A DNA stretch of 64,000 nt from Skermanella sp. TT6 (GCF_016653635.2 NZ_CP067420.1:1867501-1931500), one strand, 5' to 3'; shown: positions 52,178-61,114, counted from the stretch's first letter. Notes: generated by a model not told the origin, from the sequence alone. Program-made: numbers and translations.

Positions 52178-53860
52178 ATGGCAGGATTGAGACCGCCGGA
52201 CCTGGGTCCGATCGTCGGGCATACGACCGGAGACGCGTGCCGGCTCTGGATGCGGGGAGCGGATCCCGTGGACCGAGGCACCGACCTGAGTTCCTCGGGG
52301 CGGACCATCGGAGTCGGCGCTATCGTGTCCGAGGGCGGAAAGGCGCTGAAGTCCCCGCCGGCCTTCTATTTCAGGCTCCACCGGGAGTTCGACCGGACCG
52401 GCACATTCTTCCTGGGTCGTGACCTCTGCATCACCCAGTACACTTATGCCGACGACGGGTCCCGGACCCCGGCTCCGGGGCAGTCCCCGGCACCCCTGAA
52501 GGCCGATACCGTCTACCGGGTCCGGCTCGGAACGCTCGTGATGGACGATGCCTTCCCGGACGACGAGATGGTCGCGGACAGGGAGATAGCCCGCCGGTTG
52601 CCGCCGGCCAAGGTCTGGATACCCGATCTGCTCAACCTCCCGGAAGAGAGCGCCGAGGCCCAGTTCCGGACCTTTCCCGCCGGGTCGGCGGACATGTTGA
52701 ACTTCCTGATGGGCTCCTGCCGTTATCCCGGCCTGCTTTGGGGCGTCAAGAGGTCCGACAGGATCTTCGGCCCGATGGCCGACCTCGCCAAGGGCGGCGC
52801 CGGCGCTCCCATGTTCACGCTCATGACCGGCGACCAGATCTATGCCGATATGTTCAACCGGGTCGTGCCCGTCGGCCGGGCGGACGACTATGTCGAGTTC
52901 CAGGATCGATACGCCAACGCGTTCGGCTCCCCGAACATGCGTCGGCTGCTGCGGTCGATGCCCAGCTACATGATCCTGGACGACCACGAGATCGAGGACA
53001 ACTGGGCTCAGGACCGCATCCGCGACCGGCGCAAACGCGTCCTGTTCACCCTCGCCATCGGCGCCTACATGAGCTACCAGTGGAGCCACGGTCCGCGCAC
53101 ATGGGACCGGCTGCTCTATTACAAGTTCGATTGCGCGGGCTTTCCATTCTTCGCGCTCGACACCCGGACGCAACGCTACAAGGACGACAGGCCGGACTCG
53201 ATCGACGACAACCAGCTGCTTGGACGCCCCGCGCTGGTGCCCGGCGAGGAGACCCAGCTCAGCCGGCTCCTTGCCCGGCTGAAGGATTGCCAGGAGAGAC
53301 TGGGCAACATCCCCAAATTCATCGTCAGCCCCAACGTCTTCGTCCCCAACAACATTTCCGAGCGCACCGGGGCTGGAAAGACGGGGCTGGACAAAAGCGA
53401 CTCCTGGCCGGCATTTCCGGCGACCCGGGCCGCGATCCTGGGATGCATCGTCGATCACGGCGTCCAGAACGTGGTCTTCCTGTCGGGTGACATCCACTGT
53501 GCCAACGTCGCCGAGATGTCATTCGACGGTGCGGGGACGGCGTCCGGGATCAAGGCCTTCGCGATAACCTCCTCGGCGTTCTACTGGCCCTTTCCCTTCG
53601 CCGACGGGTCGCCGTCCGATTACGTGCATGATTCCAAGGCCGCCGCGCAGTCCGATACCTTCACGATCTCTCCCGGACTGACCATGGATTATCGGGCCTG
53701 GGGCTTCACCCAGGAGGACAATTTCTGCCAGGTCGCCGTGGACAGGGCGAATGCCCGGATCGCCGTCACGGCCATCGACAATCGGGGACGCCCGATCCCC
53801 GTCGCCGACGAGGCCGGGGGGACCGTGATGCAATCCGTCCTTGGGTTGGTCCGTTGGTAA
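52178..53860 (+). CDS. PhoD-like alkaline phosphatase
   Basis: 560-residue metallophosphatase. LNFLMGSCRYPG, MTGDQIYADMFNR, ILDDHEIEDNW and FLSGDIHCANVAEM are the PhoD metal-binding motifs (Fe3+/Ca2+ in characterised members). PhoD enzymes hydrolyse phosphodiesters and monoesters outside the cytoplasm, but no twin-arginine signal is visible here; the protein begins directly with GPIVGHTTGDACRLWMRG. ATG 52178 has a weak ggggatcg site. It stands alone. I saw no Pho box in the preceding 245 bases. Confidence 0.88.
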   Translation: MAGLRPPDLGPIVGHTTGDACRLWMRGADPVDRGTDLSSSGRTIGVGAIVSEGGKALKSPPAFYFRLHREFDRTGTFFLGRDLCITQYTYADDGSRTPAPGQSPAPLKADTVYRVRLGTLVMDDAFPDDEMVADREIARRLPPAKVWIPDLLNLPEESAEAQFRTFPAGSADMLNFLMGSCRYPGLLWGVKRSDRIFGPMADLAKGGAGAPMFTLMTGDQIYADMFNRVVPVGRADDYVEFQDRYANAFGSPNMRRLLRSMPSYMILDDHEIEDNWAQDRIRDRRKRVLFTLAIGAYMSYQWSHGPRTWDRLLYYKFDCAGFPFFALDTRTQRYKDDRPDSIDDNQLLGRPALVPGEETQLSRLLARLKDCQERLGNIPKFIVSPNVFVPNNISERTGAGKTGLDKSDSWPAFPATRAAILGCIVDHGVQNVVFLSGDIHCANVAEMSFDGAGTASGIKAFAITSSAFYWPFPFADGSPSDYVHDSKAAAQSDTFTISPGLTMDYRAWGFTQEDNFCQVAVDRANARIAVTAIDNRGRPIPVADEAGGTVMQSVLGLVRW

Positions 53861-53976
53861 ATGGACCGTCGGGCGGCTCGTGAACCGCGCCGGGATCAGC
53901 GGAGGCCGGCCGTCCGGATCGATGTCCCGGCCCCGCTGCTTTCGAGAGACTTGGGAGGCGAGGGAGTCTCCGGTCC

Positions 53977-55506
53977 TCACATCACCGCGCCGACCTGCCA
54001 GGGCACGAACTCGTTGTTGCCGTAGTCGTATTCCTCGCTCTTGGTCCGCTCGCCCGACGCCACCGAGACGATCTTGTCGAAGATCCGCTGTCCGGACTGC
54101 TCGATGGTCTCGTCGCCGGTGACGATGCCGCCGCAGTTGATGTCCATGTCCTCGGCCATGTGCTCGTACATGGCGTTGTTAGTGGCCAGCTTGATCGACG
54201 GCGTCGGCTTGAAGCCCGACGTGGAACCGCGGCCCGTGGTGAAGCAGATCATGTTGGCGCCGCTGGCGACCTGCCCGGTCACGGCCACCGGGTCGTAGCC
54301 GGGCGAGTCCATGAAGACGAAGCCCTTTTCCTTGACCGGCTCGGCGTATTCGTACACCGCGTTGAGACGCGAATTGCCGCCCTTGGCGACCGCGCCCAGC
54401 GACTTCTCCAGGATCGTGGTGAGCCCGCCGGCCTTGTTGCCGTAGGAGGGATTGTTGTTCAGCTCGGCCTTGTTGCGTTCGGCGTAGTCGCGCCACCACT
54501 CGATCCGCTCCAGCAGCTTGCGGGCCACCTCCGGAGACGCGGCGCGGCGGGTCAGCAGATGCTCGGCTCCGTAGATCTCCGGCGTCTCGCTGAGGATCGT
54601 CGTGCCGCCGTGCCGGATCAGCAGGTCGGAGGCGTACCCCAGGGCTGGGTTCGCGGAAATCCCGGAATAGCCGTCGGAACCGCCGCATTCCAGCGCCAGG
54701 GTCAGTTCCGACACCGGCTCGGAGGTGCGGCGTGCGGAATCCACCTCGTCCAGCATCCCGCCGATCACGTCGATCGCGTTGGCGATGGTCTTGCGGGTGC
54801 CGCCGACCCCCTGGATGTTCATGGTACGGAAGTTCGGCGATTCCGTCAGGCCGTACATTTCCTTGATCAGCGAGATCTGGTTCGTCTCGCAACCGAGGCC
54901 GATCATGACGACGCCGCCGAAATTCGCGTGGGTCGCGTATCCCCAGATCGTCCGGGTCAGGTACCTGTAGCCTTCCGCCTGGGTGTTCATGGCGCAGCCG
55001 CCGCCGTGGGTCAGGGCCACGACGCCGTCGATGTTGCGCCGGCCTTCCAGCCCGCCCATGCGGTTGAAATGGTCGGCGACCGCCTTCGACACCGTGGCCG
55101 AGCAGTTCACCGAGGAGATGACGGCGATGTAGTTCCGCGTCCCGACCTTGCCGGTCGCCCGCCGATATCCCATGAAGCGCGCCCGCCGGTCCTCGGGGAT
55201 ATAGTCGGGCTCGTGCGCGTCGACGCCGAAATCATGGTGCTGCTCGACGTCGCGCATCTCCAGGTTCTGGGTATGGACATGCTGCCCCGGAGCGATCCCG
55301 GCGCTGGCGACGCCGATGATCTGCCCGTATTTGCGCACCGGCTCCCCCTCGGCGATGCCCGTCACGGCGACCTTGTGCCCCTGCGGCACCGCGTCCGTGA
55401 CCGTGATCCCGAACCCGTCGAGCACGGTCCCGGGCGCGAGCTTCACCCGTGCGACCGCGACATTGTCGAGCGGATTCAATTGGATGACGGGAGAAACCTG
55501 AACCAT
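53977..55506 (-). CDS. UxaA/GarD family altronate or galactarate dehydratase
   Basis: 509 residues. An N-terminal SAF domain (~10-100: NVAVARVKLAPGTVLDGFGI) is joined to the large dehydratase domain, with VNCSATVSKAVADHFNR, LTHGGGCAMNT and CGGSDGYSGISANPALGY, the metal/active-site motifs of altronate and galactarate dehydratases. It removes water from a sugar acid to give a 2-keto-3-deoxy acid. ATG 55506 was preferred to an earlier in-frame ATG because it matches where family homology begins. A divergent cupin gene faces it. Confidence 0.88.
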   Translation of the reverse strand: MVQVSPVIQLNPLDNVAVARVKLAPGTVLDGFGITVTDAVPQGHKVAVTGIAEGEPVRKYGQIIGVASAGIAPGQHVHTQNLEMRDVEQHHDFGVDAHEPDYIPEDRRARFMGYRRATGKVGTRNYIAVISSVNCSATVSKAVADHFNRMGGLEGRRNIDGVVALTHGGGCAMNTQAEGYRYLTRTIWGYATHANFGGVVMIGLGCETNQISLIKEMYGLTESPNFRTMNIQGVGGTRKTIANAIDVIGGMLDEVDSARRTSEPVSELTLALECGGSDGYSGISANPALGYASDLLIRHGGTTILSETPEIYGAEHLLTRRAASPEVARKLLERIEWWRDYAERNKAELNNNPSYGNKAGGLTTILEKSLGAVAKGGNSRLNAVYEYAEPVKEKGFVFMDSPGYDPVAVTGQVASGANMICFTTGRGSTSGFKPTPSIKLATNNAMYEHMAEDMDINCGGIVTGDETIEQSGQRIFDKIVSVASGERTKSEEYDYGNNEFVPWQVGAVM

Positions 55507-55683
55507 CGCGGGCGCTTCCTCTGACTGTGCGCGGGGCCGTACGCCCCGTCTGAAATCTGGCGTGCCGGTAAAATATGGATTTTGCATCCAAAAATCAATC
55601 TTTGTGACTGGACCTGGTGATCAAATCGGATGCCGTGGTGTTATCAAAGTCCGGCTCAACGATCTTTGAGGGGAACGGAAGGC

Positions 55684-56232
55684 ATGCCCGTACAACCTGA
55701 AACCCTGCTGCTCGCCCGGAACGGCTGGGTGCCGAACAACCCGGTTCTTCCCGTCCTGCTCTATCGGGGCGTGATCGCGGGCAAGTCCGAGGAGGAGACG
55801 GCATCCGGCTTCGAGGCGCTGTTCGGGCGCAACGGCTGGCCGGCGCAGTGGCGGAACGGCGTCTTTCCCTATCACCACTATCATCCCGCGGCGCACGAGG
55901 TGCTCGGGTTCGCCGCCGGCTCGGCGAGGCTGTTGCTCGGCGGCCCGGAAGGGCAGGAGGTCGCGGTGACGGCCGGCGACGTGGCCGTCCTGCCCGCGGG
56001 CACCGGTCATTGCCGGATCGACGCCAGCGCGGATTTCCTGGTGGTCGGCGCCTATCCGCCCGGCCAGGACTGGGACATCAGCCGGGAAGCGCCGACCGAC
56101 GCGGAGGTGGCGAAGATGGCGGGGCTGGGCTTCCCCGATACGGATCCGGTGGCCGGCCGGAACGGTCCTCTTTGCGAGCTCTGGCAGCATCCAAGAGGGA
56201 ACGGAACCCCAGGAATCACGACACGGGAGTGA
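55684..56232 (+). CDS. Cupin domain-containing protein
   Basis: 182 residues with one beta-barrel. [20 protein letters not shown] is cupin motif 1 and [14 protein letters not shown] motif 2, giving three or four metal-binding His. Relatives in this family (YjlB-like) are small metal-binding proteins of unknown enzymology, often near sugar-acid genes. ATG follows ggaacggaagg. It is divergent from the UxaA-family gene. Confidence 0.82.
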   Translation: MPVQPETLLLARNGWVPNNPVLPVLLYRGVIAGKSEEETASGFEALFGRNGWPAQWRNGVFPYHHYHPAAHEVLGFAAGSARLLLGGPEGQEVAVTAGDVAVLPAGTGHCRIDASADFLVVGAYPPGQDWDISREAPTDAEVAKMAGLGFPDTDPVAGRNGPLCELWQHPRGNGTPGITTRE

Positions 56233-56300
56233 CTGGATCATCCCATTAGGCACGGCCTGAGCTGAACGCCGGCCAACCGCCTGTCCGCTCGTCGTTCGGC

Positions 56301-56735
56301 TTACCGTCCCTTGACATTAGAGGCGTCGCGTTGGGCGAAGACCCGGCTGACCTCCGCCATGTGCTCCGTGCCCCAAGAGCAGAGCGGCACGAGGGCCTCG
56401 GCCAGGCTGCGGCCCAGGGGGGTAAGGCTGTAGTCTACGCGCGGAGGGACCTCCTTGTAGTCGGTCCGCTTCACAAGACCATCTGCCTCCAGCTCCTTGA
56501 GCTGCTGGATCAGCATCTTATCGCTGACGGTGCGCACCGCTCGCTTGAGCTCGCCGTAGCGGGTCCGGCCACCTTGGGCGACGAAATACAGGATCAGCGG
56601 CTTCCACTTGCCGGAGATGACCCGCAAGGTCACGTCGAGGCCGCAGGTGAAGCCTGGCAAGGTCGGGGTGCAGTTCGGCGCCGGCGATGGTGCCTGCGCC
56701 GATGGCTGGGTCGGGTCTGAACGATCGAGCGTCAT
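56301..56735 (-). CDS. HxlR family transcriptional regulator
   Basis: 144-residue winged-helix repressor. SGKWKPLILYFVAQGGRTRYG and VSDKMLIQQLKELEADGLVKR are the family's DNA-binding core, ending YSLTPLGRSLAEAL. The conserved N-terminal Cys (LPGFTCGLDV) often senses electrophiles or hypochlorite. The divergent SDR gene is the likely target. Confidence 0.9.
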   Translation of the reverse strand: MTLDRSDPTQPSAQAPSPAPNCTPTLPGFTCGLDVTLRVISGKWKPLILYFVAQGGRTRYGELKRAVRTVSDKMLIQQLKELEADGLVKRTDYKEVPPRVDYSLTPLGRSLAEALVPLCSWGTEHMAEVSRVFAQRDASNVKGR

Positions 56736-56740
56736 TTCTG

Positions 56741-56750
56741 GGTACTTACC
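56741..56750. promoter_or_regulatory. Candidate HxlR operator
   Basis: ggta-ct-tacc is a perfect small palindrome in the 84-base gap between the HxlR gene and the SDR gene, with a related atacttgt ~20 bases further. HxlR proteins bind short tac/gta palindromes between divergent genes. Confidence 0.35.
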
Positions 56751-56819
56751 AAAAGGTGCATACTTGTCGATAGGTGGGTGGATGGCCAGCTCAGTGCAAC
56801 CTCAATGAAGGAGCACGTC

Positions 56820-57554
56820 ATGAGCAGACTACAGGGTAAGACCGCGGTGGTGACGGGTGGCGGAAGCGGTATCGGATTAGGGGCCGCCAGACGGTTCGTC
56901 GACGAAGGAGCTTTCGTCTACATCTTCGGGCGGCGGCAGGAGGTGCTCGACGCCGCGGTGGCGCAGCTGGGTTCCTCGGCGAAAGCCGTAAGGGGTTCGG
57001 TTACGAATCCGTCCGACCTCGACCGGCTGTACGAAGCGGTCGAAGCCGAACGAGGCGGGCTCGACATTCTGTTCGCAAACGCCGGGACCGGATCGTTCGC
57101 GCGGCTCGGCGAGATCACGCCCGAGCATTACGACCAGATTTTCGACGTCAATGTGAAAGGCCTGGTGTTCACGGTGCAGAAAGCCCTGCCGCTGATGACG
57201 GAGGGAGCGTCGATCATCCTGACCGGTTCAAGCACGGGAGTGATGGGGACGCCGCAGTTCAGCGTCTACAGCGCGACCAAGGCCGCGGTCCGCAACCTCG
57301 CACGCAGCTGGGCGCTGGACCTGCGCGGCACAGGCATCCGCGTCAATGTGCTGTCTCCCGGCCCGACCAAGACGGAGCTGGCGCTGGAGGTAGTGGGCGA
57401 GGAAGGGATGGATGCGCTCGGGAGCACGACGCCTCTCGGACGCATGGGCGACCCGGCGGAGACGGGGGCGGTGGCCGCGTTCCTGGCGTCCTCGGACAGC
57501 AGCTTCATGACCGGCGGCGAGGTGTTCGTCGATGGAGGGCTGGCGCAAGTCTGA
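56820..57554 (+). CDS. Short-chain dehydrogenase/reductase controlled by HxlR
   Basis: 244-residue classical SDR. VVTGGGSGIGLGAARRF binds the cofactor, FANAGTGSF and SIILTGSSTGVMG follow, and YSATKAAVRNLARSW has catalytic Tyr and Lys; the end FMTGGEVFVDGGLAQV is typical. The IFGRRQE segment after strand 2 suggests NADP(H). ATG 56820 has aaggag at ideal distance; the earlier ATG overlaps that site. HxlR-linked SDRs commonly reduce reactive carbonyls. Confidence 0.92.
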   Translation: MSRLQGKTAVVTGGGSGIGLGAARRFVDEGAFVYIFGRRQEVLDAAVAQLGSSAKAVRGSVTNPSDLDRLYEAVEAERGGLDILFANAGTGSFARLGEITPEHYDQIFDVNVKGLVFTVQKALPLMTEGASIILTGSSTGVMGTPQFSVYSATKAAVRNLARSWALDLRGTGIRVNVLSPGPTKTELALEVVGEEGMDALGSTTPLGRMGDPAETGAVAAFLASSDSSFMTGGEVFVDGGLAQV

Positions 57555-57810
57555 GGACTTGAGCGTCTGAGCGTGAGGGCTTCGGTAAACGGGATCGAGG
57601 CCCTCAACCCGCTGCCGTGAACTCGCTGCGGGAGCGGGCCCGCGCCAGCCTCGATCCGGCCCTGGCCCGCAGTGGCCGAAGGCCTGAGGGCACTGAGCAG
57701 AAACTCCGCTCTGCCGGCATGTTGATCGTCCAGGGGCTCAGGGCTCGCGAGGCGGCTGCTGGGATCAAGATAAGACCGTTCGCCCCGCTCAGCGAGACTC
57801 CCTCGACCGC

Positions 57811-57918
57811 TCCCGGCCTCAGGCGGCGACCCGCCTGGGGGCCAAGTCGGCCGCCTGCCGCAGCGCCTCGATCAGGCTGCGCTCGTCAGCGATCCCCTTA
57901 CCGCCTATCTCGACCGCG
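57811..57918 (-). pseudogene. pdxA C-terminal remnant (direct repeat, left copy)
   Basis: Minus-strand translation gives GKGIADERSLIEALRQ followed by AADLAPRRVAA and a stop, almost identical to the end of the intact pdxA2 919 bases to the right. Bases 57811-57902 differ from 58730-58821 at about six positions; similarity then falls off. The rest of the gene is missing. Confidence 0.75.
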
Positions 57919-58031
57919 GCGCGCTTCCCCGCGCTGGCAACCGCATTCGGCGCATGTGGGCGCCGGTACCTATCGCCGCCCGAAGACTATATGCGCCAAG
58001 ACAGACGCCGCTTGCGAGCCGATCCGCGAAC

Positions 58032-58049
58032 GGTTATACAGGTATAACC
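58032..58049. promoter_or_regulatory. Operator palindrome abutting the toxin start
   Basis: ggttatac-ag-gtataacc has perfect 8-bp arms and ends exactly one base before the ATG of the PIN gene. Ribbon-helix-helix antitoxins autoregulate through such sites. No Shine-Dalgarno fits between, so the message may be leaderless. Confidence 0.6.
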
Positions 58050-58472
58050 ATGCGGGTCGTGCTTGATACCTCTGTGCTGGTGGCGGCGATGCGATCGAGG
58101 CACGGTGCCAGCCAGCGGTTGCTGCGCAGCCTGCCGTCGCCGCGGTTCACCCCGGCGTTGACTGTGGCGCTCTATATGGAATGGCAAGCCGTGCTGACGC
58201 GGGACGAACACCGGCCGCCGGGCATCGACGTCGAACAGATGCTTGGATTTCTACGCTATCTGGCGTCGCTGTCGCACCTCCAGGATGTCCACTATCTGTG
58301 GCGGCCCTTTCTGCGCGACCCCGACGACGACATGGTGGTCGAATGCGCCGTAGCCTCCGGCAGCCGTTTCATCGTCACCCACAATGTCCGGGATTTCCGG
58401 CGTTGCCGCGAACTGGGCGTGGAGGCCATCACGCCCGGCGCCTTCCTTCACCTTCCGGAGACGCTCCCATGA
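58050..58472 (+). CDS. PIN-domain toxin (putative VapC-like RNase)
   Basis: 140 residues. VVLDTSVLVAAMRSRHGASQ gives the first PIN Asp (D6), DPDDDMVVECAVA the middle acidic cluster and THNVRDFRRC the C-terminal Asp, as in the COG1569 PIN group. It is predicted to be a Mg2+-dependent endoribonuclease. The gene order is toxin first, antitoxin second, overlapping as ATGA, the reverse of most vapBC pairs. The module is bracketed by pdxA-end repeats. Confidence 0.82.
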   Translation: MRVVLDTSVLVAAMRSRHGASQRLLRSLPSPRFTPALTVALYMEWQAVLTRDEHRPPGIDVEQMLGFLRYLASLSHLQDVHYLWRPFLRDPDDDMVVECAVASGSRFIVTHNVRDFRRCRELGVEAITPGAFLHLPETLP

Positions 58473-58708
58473 CCGCCCTGACCATCCGGCTGCCGGAATC
58501 CGTGCACCGCGCGATCAAGGAATTGGCTGCCCGCGACGGCGTGTCGGTCAATCAGTTCATCGCCAGCGCCGCCGCCGAGAAGATGGCCAGCGTGATGACT
58601 CTGGACTATCTGCGCAACGAGGCCGCGCAGGGACGGCGGGCGGATTTCCTGGCCGTGCTGGACCAGGCTCCCGACGCGTCGCCCGCGGCGGGGGATGAGC
58701 CCGGCTGA
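58469..58708 (+). CDS. Ribbon-helix-helix antitoxin
   Basis: 79 residues. LTIRLPESVHRAIKELAARD and VSVNQFIASAAAEKM form the Arc/HicB-like ribbon-helix-helix DNA-binding domain; the acidic, Pro/Ala-rich C-terminus (LDQAPDASPAAGDEPG) probably wraps the toxin. It is coupled to the PIN gene by ATGA and likely binds the palindrome ahead of it. Confidence 0.82.
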   Translation: MTALTIRLPESVHRAIKELAARDGVSVNQFIASAAAEKMASVMTLDYLRNEAAQGRRADFLAVLDQAPDASPAAGDEPG

Positions 58709-58729
58709 GCCGGGCTGGTCGGGCAATCC

Positions 58730-58821
58730 TCCCGGCCTCAGGCGGCGATCCGCCTGGGCGCCAGGTCGGCCGCCTGCCGCAGCGCCTCGATCAGGCTGCG
58801 CTCGTCGGCGATTCCCTTGCC
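58730..58821. repeat. 92-bp direct repeat, right copy (intact pdxA2 3' end)
   Basis: Matches 57811-57902 in the same orientation at roughly 93% identity by eye. This copy covers the stop codon and last ~27 codons of the intact pdxA2 gene. The two copies bracket the toxin-antitoxin pair. Confidence 0.75.
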
Positions 58822-59739
58822 GGCAATGTCGAAGGCGGTGCCATGGTCCACCGACGTGCGGATCACCGGCAGGCCGACCGTGATGTTCACGCCCGCTTCC
58901 AGGCCGAGCACCTTGATCGGGCCGTGGCCCTGGTCGTGGTACATCGCCACGACCATGTCGTAGTCGCCGCGCCCGGCGAGGAAGAACAGCGTGTCGGCCG
59001 GCAGCGGCCCCGTGACGTCCCAGCCCTTGGCCCGGCAGGCTTCGACCGCCGGCGTGATCTTGGCGGCCTCCTCGCCGCGGCCGAACAGCCCGTTCTCGCC
59101 GGCATGGGGATTGATCGCGCAGACGCCGATCTTGGGCGAGGCGATCCCGGCCTTGACCAGGGTGTCGTGGCCCCGCGCGATCGTCCGCTCCACGAGGCCG
59201 GGCTCGATGCGCTCGACCGCGTCGATCAGCCCGATATGCGTGGTGACATGGATGACGCGGAGCTTCGGCGAGACCAGCATCATGGAGACCTCGGGCGTCC
59301 CGGTCAGCATCGCCAGAAGCTCGGTATGGCCGGGATACTTGTGCCCGGCGGCGTGCAGCGCCTCCTTGCTGAGCGGGGCCGTGCAGATCGCGTCCGCCTG
59401 GCCGGCCTCGACGATCCGGACCGCGCGCTCGATGTAGCGGAACGACCCCTCGCCGGAAATCGCGGAGACCTGCCCGAAGGGGTGGTCCTTGGGGATGAGC
59501 TTCAGGTCCACGCAGTTCACGGTATCGGGATCGAAGCGGGCCTGCCCCGCATCCTCCAGGCTCTCGACCCGCATGGGGGAGCCGACGATCCGGCCGGCCG
59601 TCCGAAGGCGCTCCGCGTCGCCGACCACCAGCGGGTTGCACATCTCCCGCACGGCGGGTTGCGACAGCGCCTTCATGATGACCTCCGGACCGATGCCCGA
59701 GGCATCGCCCATGGTGATCGCTATGGTCGGACGGTTCAT
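58738..59739 (-). CDS. pdxA2: PdxA2-type four-carbon acid 4-phosphate dehydrogenase
   Basis: 333 residues of the 4-hydroxythreonine-4-phosphate dehydrogenase family. TIAMGDASGIGPEVI-like N-terminus (ITMGDASGIGPEVIMKAL), HPGHTE-type KYPGHTELLAML, INPHAGENGLFG and YHDQGHGPIKVLG are the metal and substrate motifs. Next to a DUF1537 kinase it is most likely PdxA2, which oxidises and decarboxylates D-threonate (or D-erythronate) 4-phosphate to dihydroxyacetone phosphate, rather than the vitamin B6 enzyme. Its ATG overlaps the kinase stop as ATGA. Confidence 0.88.
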   Translation of the reverse strand: MNRPTIAITMGDASGIGPEVIMKALSQPAVREMCNPLVVGDAERLRTAGRIVGSPMRVESLEDAGQARFDPDTVNCVDLKLIPKDHPFGQVSAISGEGSFRYIERAVRIVEAGQADAICTAPLSKEALHAAGHKYPGHTELLAMLTGTPEVSMMLVSPKLRVIHVTTHIGLIDAVERIEPGLVERTIARGHDTLVKAGIASPKIGVCAINPHAGENGLFGRGEEAAKITPAVEACRAKGWDVTGPLPADTLFFLAGRGDYDMVVAMYHDQGHGPIKVLGLEAGVNITVGLPVIRTSVDHGTAFDIAGKGIADERSLIEALRQAADLAPRRIAA

Positions 59740-61013
59740 TCCAGTACTCCCTTGTTTCTTATGGAACGCAGGCGCCGGACGATCCGCACCAGACTGCCCT
59801 GGTCGCCGAACGCGCCTGCCTTGGTGACGGCCGGAACCGCCACGTCGCCGAGCGTCAGTCCCAGGGACACGCCCGGTTCTATCTCGTCCACCAACCGGAG
59901 ACCGCTCACCCCGAAGCGGGTGAGGAGCGCCGAGGCCGTCTCGCCGCCCGTGGCCGCGAAGGCGCCCATACGGGAAGCGGCCGGATGCAGCACGTCCGCG
60001 AGTCCGGCGGCCAGCCCGGGGCCGATGCGCAGGTCCGGTTCTCCGCCCGTCAGGATCTCGACCAGCACATCCTCGCCGGACCCGAGACCGTCGATCACCG
60101 CCCGTCCCAGGGCGGCACGCCCATCGGCGGCACCGTCGTCGAGCAGGATGGCCGGGTCGGCCGGGACGTACCGCACGCCCGGCAGTTCCGCAAGGCTGCG
60201 CGCCGCGGCCCGCGACGCCCCGGCGAGCGAGCCGACCACGATCAGGGTGCCGCCGGCGGCCCCGGCCAGGACTGCCGGATCCGACCGCTCGCCGGGAGCC
60301 GCCGCGGCCAGCGCCTGGGCAAGTCCCGCGCTGCCGATGAAAAACACCGGTTTTCCGGCCGGCAGGCTCGCCGCGGCGATGCGGTCCAGGTCATCGCCGG
60401 TGGTGGCGTCGCAGACGGCGACGACGTCTCCCCGGGCGGCCAGCCCGGCGAAGGCTTCGCGAAGCGTGTCCGCTCCGCTCCTGACCGTGGCAAGCGGAAC
60501 CTTTACGCCCCCTATCCCCGCCGTCGCCAGGATTTCCACCAGGTCGGCGTTCGGATAGCTGTGGTCGCGCCGCCAAACCTCGGCTTCCTCGAGCGGCCTG
60601 CCGTCGACAAGGACGCGCCCATCCTCGGTGGTCCTGCCGGTCGCGGGAAAAGCCGGCGCGAGGATCCCGAACGCCCGGCCCTCCCGGCCGCGCACGGCTT
60701 CCATCGCCGCGGCGATCTCGGAGGCGGGCTGGCCCCTGAGCGTGGAGTCGATCTTCTTGAAAAGGATGCCGTCGCGGTCGAGGAAGCGGGCGAGGGCGGC
60801 GCGATGGGACGCCGCCGCCTCGGCCGCGGGCAGGCCGCGGCTGGCGGCGTCGTACGAGAAGACGGGGAACCTCACGTCGATTTCCGCCGCAGCGCCCCAG
60901 CCGACGGCCGCCGCCAGACCCCGCCGCGCGAAGCCGATCGCGCAGTCCGCGGCTCCGGTAAGGTCGTCGGCGACGATCAGCCACCGGGCGGTTCCGGGCG
61001 AGGTTATTTTCAT
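59736..61013 (-). CDS. dtnK: Four-carbon acid sugar kinase (DUF1537), DtnK-like
   Basis: 425 residues. The N-terminal substrate domain has WLIVADDLTGAADCAIGFA and KKIDSTLRGQPASEI; the C-terminal nucleotide domain has VVGSLAGASRAA and GAFAATGGETASALL. Family members phosphorylate D-threonate, D-erythronate, L-threonate or 3-oxo-tetronates. With PdxA2 and no LtnD/DenD-type dehydrogenase in the operon, D-threonate is the best guess. It precedes and is coupled to pdxA2. Confidence 0.87.
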   Translation of the reverse strand: MKITSPGTARWLIVADDLTGAADCAIGFARRGLAAAVGWGAAAEIDVRFPVFSYDAASRGLPAAEAAASHRAALARFLDRDGILFKKIDSTLRGQPASEIAAAMEAVRGREGRAFGILAPAFPATGRTTEDGRVLVDGRPLEEAEVWRRDHSYPNADLVEILATAGIGGVKVPLATVRSGADTLREAFAGLAARGDVVAVCDATTGDDLDRIAAASLPAGKPVFFIGSAGLAQALAAAAPGERSDPAVLAGAAGGTLIVVGSLAGASRAAARSLAELPGVRYVPADPAILLDDGAADGRAALGRAVIDGLGSGEDVLVEILTGGEPDLRIGPGLAAGLADVLHPAASRMGAFAATGGETASALLTRFGVSGLRLVDEIEPGVSLGLTLGDVAVPAVTKAGAFGDQGSLVRIVRRLRSIRNKGVLE

Positions 61014-61031
61014 GGGACCTTCAACCTCACT

Positions 61032-61062
61032 CGCTGTTCATCCGCTTCATGGATGAACAGCG
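61032..61062. other. Hairpin between TRAP permease and kinase genes
   Basis: cgctgttcatcc and ggatgaacagcg form perfect 12-bp arms around gcttcat, inside the 101-base gap of the operon. It could partially terminate, process or stabilise the TRAP message, or serve as an operator. Confidence 0.5.
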
Positions 61063-61114
61063 CTGCTCCCCGGTCATCACCCCCGAAGTCTCGCGTTCAC
61101 GTCACATCGGCCCC

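Larger units (their letters stand above)
57555..58049. other. Intergenic region with pdxA 3'-end remnant
   Basis: Apart from the pdxA-like repeat at 57811-57902 and the palindrome before the toxin gene, nothing is recognised. Open frames here show no family resemblance. The segment 57600-57800 may be further debris of a lost gene. Confidence 0.4.

Noticed and set aside
57617-58066. 149-codon plus-strand open frame
   Set aside because: It runs through the pdxA remnant in antisense and into the toxin operator; composition is not protein-like and there is no ribosome site.
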